Source of the DNA: Bacteroidota bacterium
GTDB lineage: Bacteria; Bacteroidota; Bacteroidia; Flavobacteriales; Flavobacteriaceae
Assembly: GCA_015767395.1 (NCBI GenBank)
Contig: JADWMI010000018.1
Location: forward strand, 8,312 to 17,768
Reading direction: 5' to 3'
Length of the DNA: 9,457 nt
Shown here piece by piece: positions 7,282-9,457 of this stretch (position 1 is its first letter; the number at the start of each line of letters is the position of its first letter). The translations under genes were made by a program, and so were the position numbers. Under the pieces are notes generated by a model. That model saw only the letters and a list, made by a program, of their open reading frames with translations, did no database searches and was not told the origin of the DNA.

Positions 7282-7929
7282 ATGGAAGAAGATCTAAGCA
7301 ATTATCGGAAGACATATCAAAAAAGTGAGCTTTCGGAAAACGAAATTTCAGACAATCCGATGGAACTATTTCAAAAGTGGTTTTATGAAGTTGAAGAATT
7401 TGGTGGAGATGTGGAGGCCAATGCTATGACTGTTTCAACCATAGGAAAAGATGGATTTCCAAAAAACAGGGTTGTTTTACTTAAAAAATACACTTGGGAA
7501 GGGTTTATTTTTTACACCAATTACGATAGTGAAAAAGGGAAATCAATTGAAGAAAATCCAAATGTATGCCTTTCTTTTTTCTGGCACCATATTGAGCGTC
7601 AAATAATTATCAAAGGGAAGGCTGAAAAAATTGCTGAAAATTTATCGGATGGCTATTTTGAATCAAGACCCGACGGCAGTAAATTGGGGGCCTGGGCTTC
7701 TGATCAAAGTGAAGTAGTACCTTCTCGTGAATTCTTAGACCAACGCCTAACAACATTTGAAAAACAATTTGAAAACAAAGAAATTACCCGACCAAAAAAC
7801 TGGGGCGGTTATATTGTGAAACCACAAAGTATTGAGTTTTGGCAAGGCAGGCCAAATAGAATGCACGACCGAATTAAATATACCTTGCAAGAAAATTATG
7901 ACTGGAAAATTGAGCGTTTGGCTCCATAA
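7282..7929 (+). CDS. pdxH: Pyridoxamine/pyridoxine 5'-phosphate oxidase
   Basis: PdxH oxidises pyridoxamine or pyridoxine 5'-phosphate to pyridoxal 5'-phosphate with FMN and oxygen, the last step of vitamin B6 synthesis and salvage, as a cytoplasmic homodimer. The 215-residue length is normal for the family. Motifs are NRVVLLK (62-68) and YTNYDSEKGK (78-87) for FMN binding, FFWHHIERQI (99-108), ESRPDGSKLGAWAS (127-140), WGGYIV (174-179), and the C-terminal EFWQGRPNRMHDR (185-197), which contributes substrate-phosphate and active-site residues, with the usual RLAP end. All appear intact. Oxygen dependence points to an aerobic host. A perfect TAnnTTTG box (7269-7276) ends five bases before the ATG, so the gene likely has its own promoter and a very short leader, although the symporter stop is only 45 bases upstream. 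The sixA-type gene follows after 32 bases. Confidence 0.97.
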   Translation: MEEDLSNYRKTYQKSELSENEISDNPMELFQKWFYEVEEFGGDVEANAMTVSTIGKDGFPKNRVVLLKKYTWEGFIFYTNYDSEKGKSIEENPNVCLSFFWHHIERQIIIKGKAEKIAENLSDGYFESRPDGSKLGAWASDQSEVVPSREFLDQRLTTFEKQFENKEITRPKNWGGYIVKPQSIEFWQGRPNRMHDRIKYTLQENYDWKIERLAP

Positions 7930-7936
7930 TTTTTTT

Positions 7937-7944
7937 TATATTTG
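7937..7944 (+). promoter_or_regulatory. Probable -7 promoter box (TAnnTTTG) for the sixA-like / ppx pair
   Basis: TATATTTG matches the consensus exactly, between the pdxH stop and the sixA-like ATG, leaving a 17-base spacer to the ATG. A TTTG at 7917-7920, inside the pdxH 3' end, is a possible -33 element, though its 16-base spacing is a little short. An eight-T tract (7930-7937) immediately precedes the box. Confidence 0.5.
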
Positions 7945-7961
7945 AAAATCAACAAAAATAA

Positions 7962-8450
7962 ATGAAAACACTCTACATAGTTAGGCACGCAAAATCTTCT
8001 TGGGAATATGAAGGAATTAAAGATATTGACAGGCCACTAAATAAGCGAGGCATTAATGATGCTTATTTAATCTCAAATGTATTGCATAAAAAAATTGCTA
8101 CTCCTGATGTTTTTGTCGCCAGTTGTGCCAACAGGGCTTTACATACAGGAATGATTTTTAGCTACACTTTTAATTACCCTTTAGTGAACCTAAAATTGAG
8201 CAAATCACTTTACAATTTTAGTGATGGTTATTTAATAAAAACGGTAAAAGCATTGGATGACGGGTTTGATTCTGCTATTATTTTTAGTCATGACCACGGC
8301 ATCAGTGATTTTGTAAATAAATTTGGAAGTACAAGACTAAATAAAGTACCAACTTGTGCTGTAATTGGAATTAAATTCAATACCAACCATTGGAAAGACA
8401 TCAAAAATGGCAATACTTTTTTAACCGAATTTCCTAAACACTACAAATAA
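7962..8450 (+). CDS. SixA-type histidine phosphatase (short histidine phosphatase superfamily)
   Basis: The 162-residue protein is a single histidine-phosphatase domain. The catalytic histidine lies in the N-terminal IVRHAKSSW motif (R8, H9). DRPLNKRG (23-30) is typical of the SixA subgroup. The SxxxRAxxT loop reads SCANRALHTG (54-63; R58), and the second catalytic histidine is probably H110 in FSHDHGISDF, where the more usual form is GHNP. SixA of E. coli dephosphorylates phosphohistidine on phosphotransfer proteins, but related small phosphatases act on other phosphoesters, so the substrate is open. There is no signal peptide, so it should be cytoplasmic. A TAnnTTTG box (7937-7944) 17 bases before the ATG suggests its own promoter. 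The Ppx/GppA gene starts 14 bases after the stop, so the two probably form one transcript of phosphate-handling enzymes. Confidence 0.9.
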   Translation: MKTLYIVRHAKSSWEYEGIKDIDRPLNKRGINDAYLISNVLHKKIATPDVFVASCANRALHTGMIFSYTFNYPLVNLKLSKSLYNFSDGYLIKTVKALDDGFDSAIIFSHDHGISDFVNKFGSTRLNKVPTCAVIGIKFNTNHWKDIKNGNTFLTEFPKHYK

Positions 8451-8464
8451 TATTATTGAATACT

Positions 8465-9358
8465 ATGAAAATTGAGAAACTTGCCGGAATTGATATTGGA
8501 TCCAATGCCATTCGTTTATTAGTTACAAATGTTATTACAAACAAATCCAATAAAAAACCAATTTTCTCAAAATCAGCATTGGTTCGTGTTCCTATTCGTT
8601 TGGGAGCAGATTCTTTTTTGAAAGGCAATATTTCTGAAGAAAATCAAAGTAGAATGATAAAAGCAATGGAAGCTTTTAAATTGCTAATGGAGGTCCATGG
8701 TGTTACTAAATATTATGCCTGTGCAACCTCAGCAATGCGCGATGCTTCTAACGGAAAAAAAATAATTGATGCCATTCTTGAAAAAACTTCCGTAAAAATA
8801 AATATTATTGATGGCAAAAAAGAAGCTGCCATTATATTTTCTACAGATTTAACCAACGTAATAGAAAGTGATAAATCGTACTTATATGTTGATGTTGGTG
8901 GTGGAAGTACAGAAATCACCATATTTTCTAATGGAAAAATTATCAATTCAAAATCTTTTAAAATAGGAACTGTTCGCTTATTGAATAAAGATATATCTTT
9001 CAAAAAAATATGGGAAGATATGGAGCTTTGGATAAGAACCAACACCTTAAACTTAAAAAGTGTTGCACTGATTGGTTCTGGCGGAAATATCAATAAATTA
9101 TTTAAGCTTTCAGGAAAACAAATAGGCAAACCTATGAGTTACATTTATGTAAAATCACAGTTCCATTTCTTAAAAAAAATGACCTATGAAGAAAGAATTT
9201 CTGAATTAGATTTAAACCCTGATAGAGCCGATGTTATTATACCTGCCACCAAAATATACCTAAACGCTATGAAATGGAGCGGTGCTAAAAAAGTATATGT
9301 GCCAAAAATTGGACTGGCAGATGGTATTGTAAAAAGTCTGTACAACAACAAATTATAA
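8465..9358 (+). CDS. Ppx/GppA-family phosphatase (exopolyphosphatase-like), short form
   Basis: The family hydrolyses inorganic polyphosphate and/or the pentaphosphate alarmone pppGpp, using an actin/Hsp70-like fold. This 297-residue protein has only the two ASKHA subdomains and lacks the C-terminal helical domains of the roughly 500-residue E. coli PPX and GppA. Motifs are the phosphate-1 loop DIGSNAIRLL (10-19), ATSAMRDASN (87-96), DGKKEA (116-121) whose E120 probably matches the catalytic glutamate E121 of E. coli PPX, phosphate-2 loop DVGGGSTE (143-150), GTVRLL (168-173), GSGGN (204-208), RADVIIPA (254-261) and GLADGIV (283-289). Motif completeness argues for an active enzyme. ATG 8465 is chosen over the in-frame TTG at 8456, which would add only MNT. 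It lies 14 bases behind the sixA-like gene. Whether polyphosphate or pppGpp is the main substrate cannot be told; no ppk is visible in the window. Confidence 0.92.
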   Translation: MKIEKLAGIDIGSNAIRLLVTNVITNKSNKKPIFSKSALVRVPIRLGADSFLKGNISEENQSRMIKAMEAFKLLMEVHGVTKYYACATSAMRDASNGKKIIDAILEKTSVKINIIDGKKEAAIIFSTDLTNVIESDKSYLYVDVGGGSTEITIFSNGKIINSKSFKIGTVRLLNKDISFKKIWEDMELWIRTNTLNLKSVALIGSGGNINKLFKLSGKQIGKPMSYIYVKSQFHFLKKMTYEERISELDLNPDRADVIIPATKIYLNAMKWSGAKKVYVPKIGLADGIVKSLYNNKL

Positions 9359-9373
9359 GCCTAAATGAGCAAC

Positions 9374-9416
9374 CCTTTAGTCTTAAAGGCAATATGGATA
9401 CTTCTTTGAAAAGAAG
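9374..9416. repeat. Two consecutive short hairpins downstream of the Ppx/GppA gene
   Basis: The first hairpin is CCTTTA (9374-9379), loop GTCT, TAAAGG (9384-9389). The second is CTTCTT (9401-9406), loop TGAA, AAGAAG (9411-9416). Both stems are perfect 6-base pairs located 16 and 43 bases after the ppx stop. Neither is followed by a T run on either strand, so intrinsic termination is possible but not well supported. They also overlap the tentative reading frame at 9394. Confidence 0.4.
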
Positions 9417-9457
9417 CTATTTAAAAAACGGGCTATATTCGTTTTCTCAAATTGAGC
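9394..9457 (+). CDS. Possible start of an unidentified gene, cut by the window edge
   Basis: An ATG at 9394 opens a frame that remains open for 21 codons to the window end (MDTSLKRSYLK...YSFSQIE). An AAAGG sequence at 9385-9389 lies four bases before the ATG, and the frame begins 35 bases after the Ppx/GppA stop. The basic N-terminus followed by a more hydrophobic stretch could begin a membrane protein, but I do not recognise it. A run this short can be open by chance, and the opposite strand is also open here (stop at 9383-9385, open rightward to 9457), so the reading is tentative. Confidence 0.25.
   Translation, partial: MDTSLKRSYLKNGLYSFSQIE

Noticed and set aside
7912..7937. Possible intrinsic terminator after pdxH: GAGC/GCTC stem with GTTTG loop, then an eight-T tract
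   Set aside because: The stem is only four base pairs and is separated from the T tract by five bases; the T tract leads directly into a promoter box, so it may simply be AT-rich promoter sequence.
8713..9129. 138-codon open frame on the minus strand opposite the Ppx/GppA gene
   Set aside because: The plus strand has all Ppx/GppA motifs across this stretch; the antisense frame has no recognisable domain and is a shadow.
9365..9409. 14-codon frame starting ATG AGC AAC after the Ppx/GppA gene
   Set aside because: Too short, no recognisable features and overlapped by both hairpins.
1..9457. Mobile element, CRISPR array, tRNA, toxin-antitoxin pair or phage-defence cassette
   Set aside because: Searched by eye on both strands; no terminal inverted repeats, transposase, regularly spaced repeats, tRNA-like cloverleaf or defence-type domain was found. 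All sizeable frames are explained by metabolic, repair, transport or glycan genes.

Overview
The window is chromosomal DNA of a bacterium of the phylum Bacteroidota, most likely a marine-type Flavobacteriaceae. Supporting signs are the AT-rich composition (roughly one third G+C by eye, with A/T-ending codons throughout), gene starts without Shine-Dalgarno sequences, several TAnnTTTG boxes (the Bacteroidota -7 promoter element) just upstream of genes, and flavobacterial-looking RecR, PdxH and Ppx proteins. It reads as ordinary core genome: no tRNA, rRNA, transposon, prophage or CRISPR array is visible, and coding density is very high.

Left block, + strand (1-3856): a tightly packed three-gene operon. 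The 3' part of iorA (TPP-dependent alpha subunit of an indolepyruvate:ferredoxin oxidoreductase-type enzyme, cut by the window edge) is followed 4 bases later by iorB (gamma/beta subunit) and 15 bases later by a fused ADP-forming acyl-CoA synthetase. Together they could turn aryl-2-oxoacids, from transamination of aromatic amino acids, into aryl-acyl-CoA and then into the free acid plus ATP. The alpha subunit ends before the usual C-terminal iron-sulphur domain, so the electron route is unclear.

Middle block, - strand (3843-5693): a family 2 glycosyltransferase with an extra C-terminal Rossmann-like domain lies downstream of the recombination mediator recR. The glycosyltransferase converges on the acyl-CoA synthetase with a 14-base overlap of the two 3' ends. 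The 72-base gap between recR and the glycosyltransferase carries a perfect 11-base inverted repeat.

Right block, + strand (5770-9358): a sodium:solute symporter diverges from recR; then come pdxH (pyridoxamine 5'-phosphate oxidase), a SixA-type histidine phosphatase and a short Ppx/GppA phosphatase. The last two are 14 bases apart and probably co-transcribed. TAnnTTTG boxes lie just before recR, pdxH and sixA; at recR and pdxH they sit so close to the ATG that the mRNAs would be nearly leaderless. The last 99 bases hold two small hairpins and an undecidable partial reading frame.

No clearly new multi-gene system is visible. The most interesting points are the oxidoreductase lacking its ferredoxin-like domain next to an ATP-forming synthetase, the glycosyltransferase C-terminal domain, and the near-leaderless promoter layouts.
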